DNA of 64,000 nucleotides from Gemmatimonadota bacterium (GCA_021299375.1 JAJTGR010000040.1:1-64000), one strand, 5' to 3'. Shown: positions 24,037-33,943, numbered from the stretch's first letter. Notes: a model not told the origin generated them from the sequence alone. Numbers and translations are program-made.

Positions 24037-24971
24037 GACACCGCGCTGGACGCGACCGGTGGCGGCGCGTGGGGCACCACGCGGCGGATCACCCCCCCGG
24101 CTTCGGCCAGCCGCGCGTCGGCGGTCACGGCGTCCACCTGCAGCGCGTGCATGACCAGCGCGCGTTTCACACGCCCCTCGGCGTGCTGCAGCAGGGTGCG
24201 TGCCGCGTCACGCTCGAGCCCCGTGACGTCGCACACGATGCGTTCGGCGCGATCCTGCAGCTTCACGTTGGTGGCGCGCAGGTCGACCATCAGGTTGCCG
24301 TAGCTTTTCCCGATGCGGATCATCGCACCGGTGGTGAGCATGTTGCATACCAGCTTCGTGGCCGTACCGGCCTTGAGCCGCGTCGAGCCCGTGAGTACTT
24401 CGGGGCCGACAATGGGCAGGATGCACCGATCGGCCACGCGGCGCATCGCGTCCGGCGGCGGGCTGCAGGCGATGAGCGCCGTGGTGGCCCCGCGTTCCCG
24501 CGCGCGAGCGAGGGCCCCGCGAACGAACGGGGTGGTGCCCGACGCAGCGATGCCGACGACCACGTCGCCGGCAGTGACGGCCTGGGCATCCATGGCGTGG
24601 GCACCGGCCGCGGGATCATCCTCGGCGCCCTCGATGGGGTGGCGCAGCGCGTGATCACCGCCGGCGATGATCCCGACCACCATCGCCGGATCGGTGCCGA
24701 ACGTGGGCGGGCACTCGCTGGCATCGAGCACACCCAGCCGCCCCGACGTGCCGGCGCCCACGTAGAGCAGGCGGTGCCCGGCGCGGAAGGCGCGCTCGAT
24801 GAGTCCGATGGTCTCGGCGATCGGTTCCCGCTGCGACGCCACCGCATCGGCCACGACGCGATCCTCGGCGATGATGAGGTCGACGATGGCGAGCGGCGAC
24901 GCGAGATCGATGTCGACCGTGCGGGGATTGCGACGTTCAGTGACGCGTGGATCGAGCGCCGGAGCGGACAC
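24033..24971 (-). CDS. murQ: N-acetylmuramic acid 6-phosphate etherase
   Basis: Cleaves the lactyl ether of MurNAc-6-P to give GlcNAc-6-P and D-lactate. 312 aa with GTG start. SIS-fold sugar-phosphate motifs are clear: VGAGTSGRLGVLDASECPP, GIIAGGDHALRHPIEGAEDD, GIAASGTTPFVRGAL and LKAGTATKLVCNMLTTG. First gene of the murQ-anmK-nagZ unit; 154 bases separate it from the divergent outer-membrane protein gene. No MurR-type regulator is adjacent. Confidence 0.95.
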   Translation of the reverse strand: MSAPALDPRVTERRNPRTVDIDLASPLAIVDLIIAEDRVVADAVASQREPIAETIGLIERAFRAGHRLLYVGAGTSGRLGVLDASECPPTFGTDPAMVVGIIAGGDHALRHPIEGAEDDPAAGAHAMDAQAVTAGDVVVGIAASGTTPFVRGALARARERGATTALIACSPPPDAMRRVADRCILPIVGPEVLTGSTRLKAGTATKLVCNMLTTGAMIRIGKSYGNLMVDLRATNVKLQDRAERIVCDVTGLERDAARTLLQHAEGRVKRALVMHALQVDAVTADARLAEAGGVIRRVVPHAPPPVASSAVS

Positions 24972-25125
24972 GAGGGCAGAGAAGGGGGAACGGGGGCGCC
25001 GGTATCACACCGGGGGCAATCACGATACGTTTCGACGGCATCGCCGCACCCTTCGTGCTGGTCGCCGCAGCGGCGGACGGGCGCCACCAACGCGCTGGAC
25101 ACCACACGGGAAACTAGGAACCGTC

Positions 25126-25881
25126 GTGACCCTCATGCAACCCGCGGGTTCGCCCCGCCCGCGCCTTGCCACGCTGGTCGGCGTCCTGCCGGCACGGCGC
25201 TGGTTGCGCCTGGGCGGCGTAGCCTTGCTGCTGTGCGCCACGGCCCTGCCGCTCACGGCACAGATTCGTGGCCGGCCCCCGGCCCGCCCGGACTACGGCT
25301 GGTGGTTCTCGGGTGGGGCGTCGGGCGTGGTGCTCGGCAGCATCAACGACGGCGCCACCCAGTCGCGCTGGGATTTCGGCAGCGATCCGCTGTGGCAGGT
25401 ACGCGGCACGCTGGAGAAGGGGATCGATGAGGCCACCACCTTGGGGGTGTCACTCGGCTACGGCGTGGTCGACCTGGCGGTGACGCCGTTCCGTACGGTG
25501 ACCGTGCCCGAGGCACCACAGGTGCCGTGCGCCAACGGCTGCCAGGCGCAGACGGAACTCTGGTCGCTCATGGGCCAGTTCCGCAGCGGTGGCGACCGGC
25601 CGGGGTTCCATACCTTTTTCGAGGGACAGGCCGGTGTGACCGGGTTCCGCAACCTGCGTACGCGGGACTCGACCCAGGCTCCCATTGGCGCCACGCGACA
25701 GCAGTTCGACCTCTCCGGGTCGCTGGGGTTCGGGTTCGGTTATGCGCTGTCGCGCGGGCTGGTGGCCACCCTCGTGCAGGACTTCGGCATGGGGTGGCAC
25801 AGCGAGGCCGACCTGCCAGAGGGCACCAGCCGTACCTGGCGCATGCGCAACACCCGCGCCTCCCTCCGTTTCGCGTTCTGA
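25126..25881 (+). CDS. Predicted outer-membrane beta-barrel protein
   Basis: 251 aa. GTG at 25126 has AGGA six bases upstream and is preferred over ATG 25135. A twin-Arg-like basic start is followed by a signal peptide (GGVALLLCATALPLTAQ). The mature part alternates aromatic strands (WWFSGGASGVVLGS, GVSLGYGVVDLAV, LSGSLGFGFGYAL) and ends ...RASLRFAF with terminal Phe, typical of a small 8-10 strand barrel. Two cysteines in PCANGC may form a loop disulfide. No specific family recognised. Gamma-glutamyltransferase follows 24 bases later, so probably co-transcribed. Confidence 0.7.
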   Translation: MTLMQPAGSPRPRLATLVGVLPARRWLRLGGVALLLCATALPLTAQIRGRPPARPDYGWWFSGGASGVVLGSINDGATQSRWDFGSDPLWQVRGTLEKGIDEATTLGVSLGYGVVDLAVTPFRTVTVPEAPQVPCANGCQAQTELWSLMGQFRSGGDRPGFHTFFEGQAGVTGFRNLRTRDSTQAPIGATRQQFDLSGSLGFGFGYALSRGLVATLVQDFGMGWHSEADLPEGTSRTWRMRNTRASLRFAF

Positions 25882-25905
25882 TTCCTGATCCTCGTCATTC
25901 CGCCG

Positions 25906-27723
25906 ATGCCTGTGACTGCCGGTCGCCGACGCTCCGCCCTGCCGCTCGCACTGTGGGCGGGCCTGCTCTTCCCTCTCGCGTGCGCGCGCTCCGGCCGCTC
26001 GGGCGCCGACGAGCCCCGATTCGACGCGCCATCCGGGCCGCCGGGCGACCCGGCCATCCCGGCGCGGGTGGCGGCGGCGTTCCCCGACGCCTGGCGACTG
26101 CCCGCCGGTGCACGTGCCACCTTCGCACCACAGGTGATGGCGGTGAGCAACAGCCCCGAGGCGAGCGCGGCGGCCGCCGCGATCATGCGGGAGGGCGGCA
26201 ACGCGGTGGACGCGGCGGTGGCGCTGGGCTTTGCCCTGGCCGTGACGTGGCCGGAGGCGGGCAACATCGGCGGCGGCGGATACACGGTGATCCGCATGGC
26301 CGACGGGCGGGTGGCAGCCATCGACTATCGGGAAATCGCGCCGCTGGCGGCGACCCGTGACATGTACCTCGATGCCAACGGCAACCTCACCGACAAGAGC
26401 GTGTACGGGCATCTCGCTTCGGGCGTCCCGGGGGCCGTGGCCGGCATGGCCGCGCTGCTCGAGCGGTACGGGACCATGCCGCTCTCGCGGGTGATGCAGC
26501 CAGCCATCGCGCTGGCCCGCGATGGCTTCGTGGTGGATACCGCGCTGGCCGGCTCGATCGCGCGGGCGCGCGGCATGGTCACCCGCTACCAGCCTGAGAC
26601 GCCGTACTTCCCGAAGGGCGAGGCGCTGCCGGCCGGTGCCCGCCTGGTGCAACCTGACCTGGCCAGGACGCTGCAGGCGATCGCCGAGCAGGGCCCGGCA
26701 GCGTTCTATCGCGGGTGGGTGGCCGATTCGCTGGTGGCCGAGATGCAGCGCGGCGGCGGCATCCTCACCAGGCAGGACCTGCAGGGATATCAGCCGGTAT
26801 GGCGCACCCCCATTCACACCACGTACCGCGGCTACGGGCTGCTCTCCATGCCGCCATCGTCATCGGGCGGGGTCACGACCGCCGAGGCCATGAACGTGCT
26901 GGAGCAGTACCCGACGCTGCCGCCGTATGGCAGCGCCCGCTGGTTCCATCTGGTGGGCAGTGCGTACCAGCGGGCGTTCATCGATCGCAACGCGAAACTG
27001 GCCGACCCGGCGTTCGTGCCGGTGCCGTTGGCGCAGCTCACGAGCAAGACGTACGCAAAGCGGCTGCAGGCCACCATCAGCGAAACACGAGCCACGCCCA
27101 CGCGTGAGCTCGAGCCGCAGATGGCCCAGGCAGCCCGCGAGCCCGAGCACACCACGCACTACTCGGTGGTGGACGCCCGGGGGAATGCCGTGGCCACGAC
27201 CACCACGCTCAACAACTCGTGGGGCTCGGGCGTGTGGGTGCGCGGCGCCGGCTTCATGCTCAACGACGAGATGGACGATTTCGCCGCGCAGCCGGGCAAG
27301 CCCAACATGTTCGGCCTCGTGCAGGGTGAGCAGAATGCGATCCAGCCCGGCAAGCGCATGCTGAGCGCGATGTCCCCCACGATCGTGCTCGACCGCAACA
27401 ACCAGGTGCTGTTGGTGGTGGGCGCCGCCGGTGGCCCGACGATCATCACCGGCACCAGCCAGGTGATCCTGAATGTGCTGGAGCACCGCATGTCGCTCGC
27501 CGACGCCATGCGTGCGCCACGCGTGCATCATCAGGCGTTGCCCGATTCGCTCACCTTCGAACGCGGCGGCATTCCCCCCGCCGTGCTGGACTCGCTGCGC
27601 GGCGTCGGCCACGCGCTGCGCGAACTGCGCAGCCTGGTGAACGTCAACGCGATCATGCGCGTGAACGGCGGCTGGGAGGGCATGCCGGAGCCGCGCCGCA
27701 GCGGCGGCGCGGTGGGCTATTGA
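25906..27723 (+). CDS. ggt: Gamma-glutamyltransferase, lipoprotein
   Basis: Hydrolyses or transfers the gamma-glutamyl group of glutathione and related compounds in the periplasm. 605 aa with a lipobox-like FPLACA at residue ~25. Family blocks: NSPEASAAAAAIMREGGNAVDAAVA, GGGGYTVIRMADG, YRGYGLLSMPPSSSGG. The autocleavage Thr is in TTHYSVVDARGNAVATTTTLN, followed by GVWVRGAGFMLNDEMDDF and the oxyanion-site GAAGGPTI. Precursor length fits the family, so it should self-process into two subunits. Confidence 0.93.
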   Translation: MPVTAGRRRSALPLALWAGLLFPLACARSGRSGADEPRFDAPSGPPGDPAIPARVAAAFPDAWRLPAGARATFAPQVMAVSNSPEASAAAAAIMREGGNAVDAAVALGFALAVTWPEAGNIGGGGYTVIRMADGRVAAIDYREIAPLAATRDMYLDANGNLTDKSVYGHLASGVPGAVAGMAALLERYGTMPLSRVMQPAIALARDGFVVDTALAGSIARARGMVTRYQPETPYFPKGEALPAGARLVQPDLARTLQAIAEQGPAAFYRGWVADSLVAEMQRGGGILTRQDLQGYQPVWRTPIHTTYRGYGLLSMPPSSSGGVTTAEAMNVLEQYPTLPPYGSARWFHLVGSAYQRAFIDRNAKLADPAFVPVPLAQLTSKTYAKRLQATISETRATPTRELEPQMAQAAREPEHTTHYSVVDARGNAVATTTTLNNSWGSGVWVRGAGFMLNDEMDDFAAQPGKPNMFGLVQGEQNAIQPGKRMLSAMSPTIVLDRNNQVLLVVGAAGGPTIITGTSQVILNVLEHRMSLADAMRAPRVHHQALPDSLTFERGGIPPAVLDSLRGVGHALRELRSLVNVNAIMRVNGGWEGMPEPRRSGGAVGY

Positions 27724-27828
27724 CGGGGCGTCAGGCGGCGCACGGTCGGGGTCTGCTCATCCGCGATGGCGCAGCCGGTGCGCCCAGCGGTGCGAGCGCA
27801 GGTACGCGGCCTGTCGCGGGCGCCGCGT

Positions 27829-28722
27829 TCAGGGCGTCGCCGCGGGCCGCACCGTGACCGGCCCGTCGAGCGTCACGGAAATGCCGCCGCCACTGTTCAG
27901 GCAGGTGTCGAAGTTCGCGGTGGCCGCAGCGGCGGCCGTGCCGGCCGCCGCGCCAGCCGCGGCGCCGATGACCGTGCCCCTGGTGCTCTTGCCGATCACC
28001 TGCCCGGCGATGGCGCCAATGATGGCGCCGCCGGCCACCTTCCTGGCGTCGTCGCCCTTGCTGGTACTGCGCACGCGCTCCGTCGACGCCGTCTGGACCG
28101 TGGCGTCGACGGGGTAGGTGCGGCCGCCGAACTGCACCGACACCAACTTCACGCGCAGGACCGTGTTGTCGTTCGAGTTCTTCGCCGTCTTGGCTTCGAC
28201 CACCTCGAAGGTACCGGTTGCCCCCTCGGGGATCGACACGCCATTCGTGGCCCCCACCGACTGAGCGAGGGTGGCCGCGAACCTGTCGCCCACCGCCGCT
28301 GTGTTGCTGCACACCCTGGCGTTCGCCACGAATCGCATGGTGGTACCGGCCGCCACCGTACCGGAGACCTCGGCCGCGGGAGCGGGAGCGGGAGCAGGCG
28401 TCGGCGAAGGCCAAGGGGCTGGCGCCGCAGCGGGCGCCGGCGCGGGCGGTCGCGGTGATGGGCGCGGCGTGGGGCGCGGACGGGGAGCCGGTGGAGGCGC
28501 CTCCACCGGGGGCGGCGCAGGCTCGCGCGCCGGCACAGGCACATCCTGCAACTGTGGCTGCGCGCTGTCCTGCTGTGCCAACGCGAGGTCGCGTCCGAGC
28601 GCCGTATCGCTCGACAACGCGGCGCGCTCCGCAGCCTTGTCGCCCCCACAGGCCGCGAGGACCACGATCGCCAGCGACGACAGCATGATCGCTGTGTGGG
28701 GCCGACGGATATATTGACGCAT
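27829..28722 (-). CDS. Lipoprotein with proline-rich stalk and glycine-zipper segment
   Basis: 297 aa from ATG at 28722 with GGGAG 7 bases upstream. Signal and lipobox AIVVLAACGG. Residues ~50-115 are almost wholly Pro/Ala/Arg (PAPAPAAAP...), a rigid spacer likely to cross or lie along peptidoglycan. A folded domain follows (RFVANARVCSNTAAVGDRF...), then a glycine zipper (GGAIIGAIAGQVIGK...GAAAGAAAGTAAAA) of the Rick_17kDa/OmpA-like type that can insert in membranes. The 516-aa track ORF includes an antisense leader. Convergent with ggt. Role unknown; envelope anchoring is plausible. Confidence 0.75.
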   Translation of the reverse strand: MRQYIRRPHTAIMLSSLAIVVLAACGGDKAAERAALSSDTALGRDLALAQQDSAQPQLQDVPVPAREPAPPPVEAPPPAPRPRPTPRPSPRPPAPAPAAAPAPWPSPTPAPAPAPAAEVSGTVAAGTTMRFVANARVCSNTAAVGDRFAATLAQSVGATNGVSIPEGATGTFEVVEAKTAKNSNDNTVLRVKLVSVQFGGRTYPVDATVQTASTERVRSTSKGDDARKVAGGAIIGAIAGQVIGKSTRGTVIGAAAGAAAGTAAAAATANFDTCLNSGGGISVTLDGPVTVRPAATP

Positions 28723-28818
28723 GGGCATACTCCCGAAGGGGAAAGGTCTCGATGACTGGCGAGCAGCGGACGTCTGGCCGGCCGGCCGCCGATTCGACGT
28801 AACGGTGCGACGGTCGCG

Positions 28819-30666
28819 ATGCCAACCCTGACGGCCCGTCAGGCTCTCCGCCGCCTCCTGCCGTACTACCACCCGTACCGCCTGCAAGTTGCAGCCGGCT
28901 TGGGATCGGTCGTGCTGGCGGCTGCACTCTCGGCGCTCGTCCCCTCCTTTCTGCAGCGCGGCATCGACGCCATCCGTGACGGAGCGCCGCCGACGGCTAT
29001 CCTCCGCCTTGGCGGTGTGATGCTCGTCACCGCCGTCGCCAGCGGCCTGCTGCGCTTCGTCATGCGGCTGCTGCTCAACGGCATCAGCCGCCGCATCGAG
29101 ACCGACCTGCGGCGCGACGTCTTCGCGCGCCTCACCACCCTCGATGCCGCGTGGTTCGCGCGCTGGCGCACCGGCGACCTCATGGCACGCCTCACCAACG
29201 ACCTGAGCGCAGTGCGCATGGGCGCCGGTCCGGCCGTCATGTACTTCACCAACACGGTCTTCGGCGGCCTGTTCGCCCTCGCGATGATGGTGCGCATCAG
29301 TCCGCGGCTCTCCACGGCAGCCTTGTTGCCCATGATCGGGCTGCCGGTGCTCATGCTGCGGCTCGGGCGGCGGGTCCACGCACGCTTCGAAGCCGTGCAG
29401 TCGCAGTTCTCACAGCTTTCCACACGCGCCCAGGAGAACCTCGCCGGCGTTCGCGTCGTGCGCGCGTATCGGCAGGAGGCCGCCGAGGTCGCGCGCTTCA
29501 ACGCCCTCGGCGACCGGTATCTCGAGGCGAATGTGCGGCTCGCCAGGCTGAACGGGCTGATGAACCCCGGCTTCTCACTGCTTGCTGGCCTCGCCGCTGC
29601 CGTAACCATCGCCGTGGGCGGACAGCTGCTGATCGACGGGCGCATCACGGTTGGCGCGTACGTGGCATTCGGCATCTATCTCGCCATGCTCACCTGGCCG
29701 CTCATTGCCCTTGGCTGGACCACCAATCTGTTCCAGCGCGCCGCGGCCTCCATGGCCCGGGTGCTGGAATTGCTCGACGCCGCGCCGCTCTCGGTGCGCG
29801 ACACGGGCACCGCGGTGTTGCCCCCCATGCAACGCGCGGCGCACACCGGGCAGGGCGGCCGCCGGGTGGCATTCCGCCACGTGTCGTTTCATTACCCGGC
29901 CCCGACGGCCGCCCATGGCGACGGGGCCGCACGTGACGCCGAGTACGAGGGAGCGTCCCCCAAGCCACGCTGGGTGCTGCGCGATGTGTCGTTCGACATC
30001 CCGGCCGGCGGCACCCTCGCCATCGTGGGCGCCACAGGCTCCGGGAAGAGCGCGCTCATGGACCTCATTCCCCGCCTGTTCGACGCCCAGGAGGGCGAGA
30101 TCCGCATCGATGGCGTCGATATCCGGGACCTGCCGCTGGCGGAGCTGCGCCGCGAAATCGGTTACGTCCCCCAGGAGGCGCTGCTGTTCAGCGAGACGGT
30201 GGGCGAAAACATCGGCTATGGGTTGCCGGCGCCCGATCCTGCCATGATCGAGGAGGCCGCCGGCATCGCCCAACTGCGCGAGACCATCGCCGCCCTGCCC
30301 GATGGCGTCGACACCCGCCTCGGCGAACGGGGCATCAATCTCTCCGGCGGACAGAAGCAGCGAGCCGCGCTCGCCCGCGCCCTCGCGCGTCACCCCGGCA
30401 TCGTGCTCCTCGACGACGCGCTCTCGGCTGTGGATACCCAGACGGAGGCCGACATCCTGCGTGGGCTGCGCGGCGCGCTCCAGGGACGCACGGCCATCAT
30501 CGCATCGCATCGCATCAGCGCCGTGCGCGACGCCGACCACATCATCGTGCTCGAGGCGGGACAGATCACGGAACAGGGAACGCACGACACCCTCGTGCAC
30601 CGTGGCGGGCGCTACGCCGAGCTGTTGCAGCGCCAACAGCTGCTCGAGGCCATCGAGGCGGCCTGA
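28819..30666 (+). CDS. ABC transporter, fused membrane and ATPase domains (MsbA/MdlB type)
   Basis: 615 aa half-transporter that should work as a homodimer. Residues 1-300 form an exporter-type six-helix domain. The nucleotide-binding domain has Walker A GATGSGKSAL, Q-loop YVPQEALLF, signature LSGGQKQR, Walker B IVLLDDALSAVD and the H-loop IIASHRISAV. A poorly conserved linker (~residues 340-380) precedes the NBD. Substrate (lipid, drug or peptide) cannot be told. Single gene, divergent from the glycine-zipper lipoprotein and convergent with the Kef gene. Confidence 0.92.
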   Translation: MPTLTARQALRRLLPYYHPYRLQVAAGLGSVVLAAALSALVPSFLQRGIDAIRDGAPPTAILRLGGVMLVTAVASGLLRFVMRLLLNGISRRIETDLRRDVFARLTTLDAAWFARWRTGDLMARLTNDLSAVRMGAGPAVMYFTNTVFGGLFALAMMVRISPRLSTAALLPMIGLPVLMLRLGRRVHARFEAVQSQFSQLSTRAQENLAGVRVVRAYRQEAAEVARFNALGDRYLEANVRLARLNGLMNPGFSLLAGLAAAVTIAVGGQLLIDGRITVGAYVAFGIYLAMLTWPLIALGWTTNLFQRAAASMARVLELLDAAPLSVRDTGTAVLPPMQRAAHTGQGGRRVAFRHVSFHYPAPTAAHGDGAARDAEYEGASPKPRWVLRDVSFDIPAGGTLAIVGATGSGKSALMDLIPRLFDAQEGEIRIDGVDIRDLPLAELRREIGYVPQEALLFSETVGENIGYGLPAPDPAMIEEAAGIAQLRETIAALPDGVDTRLGERGINLSGGQKQRAALARALARHPGIVLLDDALSAVDTQTEADILRGLRGALQGRTAIIASHRISAVRDADHIIVLEAGQITEQGTHDTLVHRGGRYAELLQRQQLLEAIEAA

Positions 30667-30716
30667 CCGGTTGCGGACGGCGAGCGCCGATGGCTGACAC
30701 GGTGCACCGCCCCGTC

Positions 30717-32606
30717 CTACGGTCGCGGCGCGAACTCCCGCCGTAACGACTCCGCGTCCCATGCCGCGTCGGCCAGTGCCTGATCGTCGACCGCAAAGTC
30801 ACGCTGCAGCGTGTCTTCGAGGTCGGCCACGGTGGCACGGACCCGCGACAGAAACGACGTCATCTCCTGACGTCCCTCACCCGCCAGCAGGTGCAGGTGC
30901 TGCTCGTCGTAGCGCCGGAACGCCTGGGCCGACCGGTGCGCCCGATGCGCCCGCACCCCCACCGCGCGCAGCGCATCGACACCCACGCGCAGCGCCGTGT
31001 CGAGCGTGTCACGGTAGACCTGCGCAATGCCCAGCTCGAGCAGGTCGAAGGTCACCGGACGGTTTTCGGCGCGCGCCAGAATGCGCAGCTGCGGAAAGTG
31101 CGTGCGCGCCGTGCGGGCGATCTCCAGCGCCGTCTCGGCGTCGCCAATGGCGATCACCAGCGCCGCCGCGTTGCTGGCCCCCGCCGTGTGCAGCAGGTCG
31201 AGGCGCGAGGCATCACCGAAGTACACCTCGAGCCCGATCCGTCGCAGCACGTCCACCCGATCGCTGTCCACATCGAGCACCACCGGCCGCACCCCATTGG
31301 CGCGCAGCAACCGTCCCACGGTACTCCCGAACTGCCCGAAGCCGGCGATGATGACCGTGCCCTGATGTCCCACGACATCGGGAGCCCGCGAGGCCGGCGC
31401 CTTGACCGGCGTGAGGCGCGGCTGCAGCACCGTGTCGTAGAGCAGCAGCAGCGCTGGGGTGAGCGCCATGCTGAGCGCCACCGTGGCCACCAGCAAGCCG
31501 CTCACCTGCGCGTTCATGATCTGCTGTTGCGACGCATAGCTGAGCAGCACGAAGCAGAACTCGCCCCCCTGCGCCAGCGCCAGCGAGAACAGCAGGCCGT
31601 GCTCGCGCCCCATGCGGAAGCCACGGGCCAGGGCCCCGAGCACCGCGGCCTTGAGTACCACCACCCCAATGACCAGTCCCGCCACAGTGCCACCGTGTTC
31701 GGCGATGAGCGCAAAGTCGATGGAGGCGCCCACGGCGAGAAAGAACAGTCCGAGCAGCAGCCCCTTGAACGGCTCCACATCGCTGACCAATTCATGGCGG
31801 AATTCGCTGTCGGCCAGCACCACGCCGGCGAGGAACGTGCCCAGTGCCGCCGAGAGCCCCACCGCCTGCATGACCAGCGCGATGCCGATCACGAGCAGCA
31901 GCGACGCCGCCGTGAACAGCTCGCGCAGGTGGGTGCGCGCAATGATGCGGAACACCGGTCGCACCACGAAGCGCCCTGACGCCACCACACCGGCAACCGC
32001 CGCCAGCGTGGCGACTGCCTGCACCCACCCCGGCTGGGTGGTGATCCACGCCGGATGGGTCCCGGTGGCGGCAGGCGCTGCGGCGGTCGGTGCCAGCAAC
32101 GGTAACACGGCCAGCATGGGAATGACCGCGAGATCCTGGAAGAGCAGTACCGCAAACGCGCGCTCGCCGGCCAGCGTCTTCATGACCCCCTTTTCCTGCA
32201 GCGACTGCAGCACGATCGCCGTGGACGACAGCGAGAGAATGAGTCCCGCCGCCACCGACACCTGCCACGACTGTCCGAGCGCCAGCCCGATGGGCACGAT
32301 CGCGGCAGCGGTGCCCAGCACCTGCAACCCGCCCATCCCCAACAGGATGCCGCGCAATGCCCACAGCCTGCTCAGCTCCAGCTCGAGCCCCACCAGGAAG
32401 AGCATCATGACCACACCGAACTCGGCAAAGTGCATGATGTCCTGCCCTTCCCTCCCGATCAGCCCCAGCGCGAAGGGCCCGATGGCAACCCCGGCGAGCA
32501 GATAGCCGAGCACCGAGCCGAGGCCAAGTCGCTTGGCGATCGGCACGGCCACGACGGCAGCGGCGAGATACGCGAACGCCTGGAAGAAGAAGCCCTGGTC
32601 GTTCAT
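30717..32606 (-). CDS. kefC: CPA2 monovalent cation:proton antiporter, KefB/KefC type
   Basis: Glutathione-gated K+ efflux/H+ exchange in Kef systems. 629 aa from ATG at 32606, overlapping the kefF-like stop (ATGA). About 12 hydrophobic helices fill residues 1-390 (LGLGSVLGYLLAGVAIGPFALGL and the VGLELELSRL core are typical). A TrkA-N Rossmann domain follows (VIIAGFGQFGSTVGRLLRANG), then a helical tail. The KefF-like flavoprotein gene directly upstream supports the Kef assignment over other CPA2 members. Confidence 0.88.
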   Translation of the reverse strand: MNDQGFFFQAFAYLAAAVVAVPIAKRLGLGSVLGYLLAGVAIGPFALGLIGREGQDIMHFAEFGVVMMLFLVGLELELSRLWALRGILLGMGGLQVLGTAAAIVPIGLALGQSWQVSVAAGLILSLSSTAIVLQSLQEKGVMKTLAGERAFAVLLFQDLAVIPMLAVLPLLAPTAAAPAATGTHPAWITTQPGWVQAVATLAAVAGVVASGRFVVRPVFRIIARTHLRELFTAASLLLVIGIALVMQAVGLSAALGTFLAGVVLADSEFRHELVSDVEPFKGLLLGLFFLAVGASIDFALIAEHGGTVAGLVIGVVVLKAAVLGALARGFRMGREHGLLFSLALAQGGEFCFVLLSYASQQQIMNAQVSGLLVATVALSMALTPALLLLYDTVLQPRLTPVKAPASRAPDVVGHQGTVIIAGFGQFGSTVGRLLRANGVRPVVLDVDSDRVDVLRRIGLEVYFGDASRLDLLHTAGASNAAALVIAIGDAETALEIARTARTHFPQLRILARAENRPVTFDLLELGIAQVYRDTLDTALRVGVDALRAVGVRAHRAHRSAQAFRRYDEQHLHLLAGEGRQEMTSFLSRVRATVADLEDTLQRDFAVDDQALADAAWDAESLRREFAPRP

Positions 32607-33181
32607 GCCTGCAGCTCCTGCCGCGCCCCCTGCACGAGAGACGCGAGGAGGCCCCGGTAGCGCACGGCCTCGGCTTCGATGTCGGTGGGTGTCATGGCAT
32701 GCGTGCCATGGATGACGTGGGGCGGCAGCCACTGCATGCGGCAGAGCAGCGCCGTGTTCTCGAGCGGCGCCAGCAGCTGCGCGACACTCATGCGGTTGCG
32801 GCCGCCGGGGGTGTACGCATTCGCGCCGCCACCCGCGCTCACGATCTGCAGCCAGCACTTGCCGGTCAGCGCCGTCCCCTCCCGGCCGTAGGCCCAGCCA
32901 TGCTCGAGAACGAGGTCCTGCCACTGTTTGACGAGCGCCGGGGTGCTGTACCAGTAAAAGGGGCACTGCACCACGAGCACGTCGTGTGCCGCCAGCAGGG
33001 CCTGCTCACGTCGCACATCGACGTCGAAGTCGGGGTAGGCTTCGTACAGATCGTGCACCGTGATGCCGGGCATCGTACGCGCCTCCGCAAGAAGGCGCCG
33101 ATGCACCCGTGAGCGCTCGAGCGCCGGATGCGCGAACAGCAGGAGCACCCGTCGTGCCGGCGTGCTGCTCTCGTCGGTCAT
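32603..33181 (-). CDS. kefF: KefF-like NAD(P)H oxidoreductase
   Basis: Flavodoxin-fold FMN protein of the quinone reductase/KefF family that binds and activates Kef channels. 192 aa from ATG at 33181. Key blocks: VLLLFAHPALERSRVHRRLL, DVLVVQCPFYWYSTPALVKQWQDLVLEHGWAYG, and the late GGGANAYTPGGRNR. The gene couples by overlap to kefC and starts 16 bases after ccdA. The 235-aa track start runs into ccdA. Confidence 0.85.
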   Translation of the reverse strand: MTDESSTPARRVLLLFAHPALERSRVHRRLLAEARTMPGITVHDLYEAYPDFDVDVRREQALLAAHDVLVVQCPFYWYSTPALVKQWQDLVLEHGWAYGREGTALTGKCWLQIVSAGGGANAYTPGGRNRMSVAQLLAPLENTALLCRMQWLPPHVIHGTHAMTPTDIEAEAVRYRGLLASLVQGARQELQA

Positions 33182-33197
33182 CGCGGAGGCATGCAGG

Positions 33198-33923
33198 TCA
33201 GATTCGCTCGACGAGAAACGCGGGGGTGAGCGGCTGCAACCACGCCGCCAGGCGTTCGAACCAGCCGGTGAACATGAGCACACCCACCAGCACGAGCAGG
33301 AGGCCGGCAAGGCGATTCGCCGTGCCGATGTTGCGCTTGAACGCCTGGAAGAAGCCGAGGAAGCGGTCGAGCAGCAGGGCGCTCAGCAGGAACGGCACCG
33401 CGAGGCCCAGCGAGTAGAAGGTGAGCAGGGTAATGCCCTTGCCCAGCTCCGTCTCGTTCGCCGCCAGCAGCAGGATGGCACCGAGCGTGGGACCGAGACA
33501 GGGCGTCCAGCCCGCCCCGAAGGCGATCCCGACGACCACGGTACCGAGGTACCCGAGGGGCTTGTCGCTCAGGTGCACACGGCGCTCCTGCTGCAGCGCG
33601 CCGACCTTGATGACATCCAGCATCCAGAGTCCCATGAGCACCATGAGCACCCCGCCGAGGCGTGCAATCCACACGCGATACTCGCGCAACAGCTGGCCGA
33701 AGGCACTCGCCCCGGCACCAAGGGCCACGAAGATGAACGTGAAGCCCAGCACGAAGAGCAACGCGTGCACGAGCGCCGTTCGCCGGGCGCGCGACACATC
33801 GTCGAGTCCCATGCCCGTGATGAACGTGACGTAGCTGGGCACTAGCGGTAGCACGCAAGGGCTCAGGAAGCTGAGCAGCCCGGCAGTGAAGGCCACAAGG
33901 ATGGTGAGAGACTCAGGCGCCAC
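33198..33923 (-). CDS. ccdA: Cytochrome c biogenesis/thiol-transport protein CcdA
   Basis: Six-helix membrane protein that passes electrons from cytoplasmic thioredoxin to periplasmic thiol proteins. 241 aa with GTG start. The two redox cysteines lie in the repeated motifs LSFLSPCVLPLVPSY and GAGWTPCLGPTLG. No thioredoxin partner domain is attached. Positioned after the Fur-family gene and before kefF-kefC, in an operon with a redox theme. Confidence 0.92.
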   Translation of the reverse strand: MAPESLTILVAFTAGLLSFLSPCVLPLVPSYVTFITGMGLDDVSRARRTALVHALLFVLGFTFIFVALGAGASAFGQLLREYRVWIARLGGVLMVLMGLWMLDVIKVGALQQERRVHLSDKPLGYLGTVVVGIAFGAGWTPCLGPTLGAILLLAANETELGKGITLLTFYSLGLAVPFLLSALLLDRFLGFFQAFKRNIGTANRLAGLLLVLVGVLMFTGWFERLAAWLQPLTPAFLVERI

Positions 33924-33943
33924 GATTGGTCCGGAAGAGAGAA

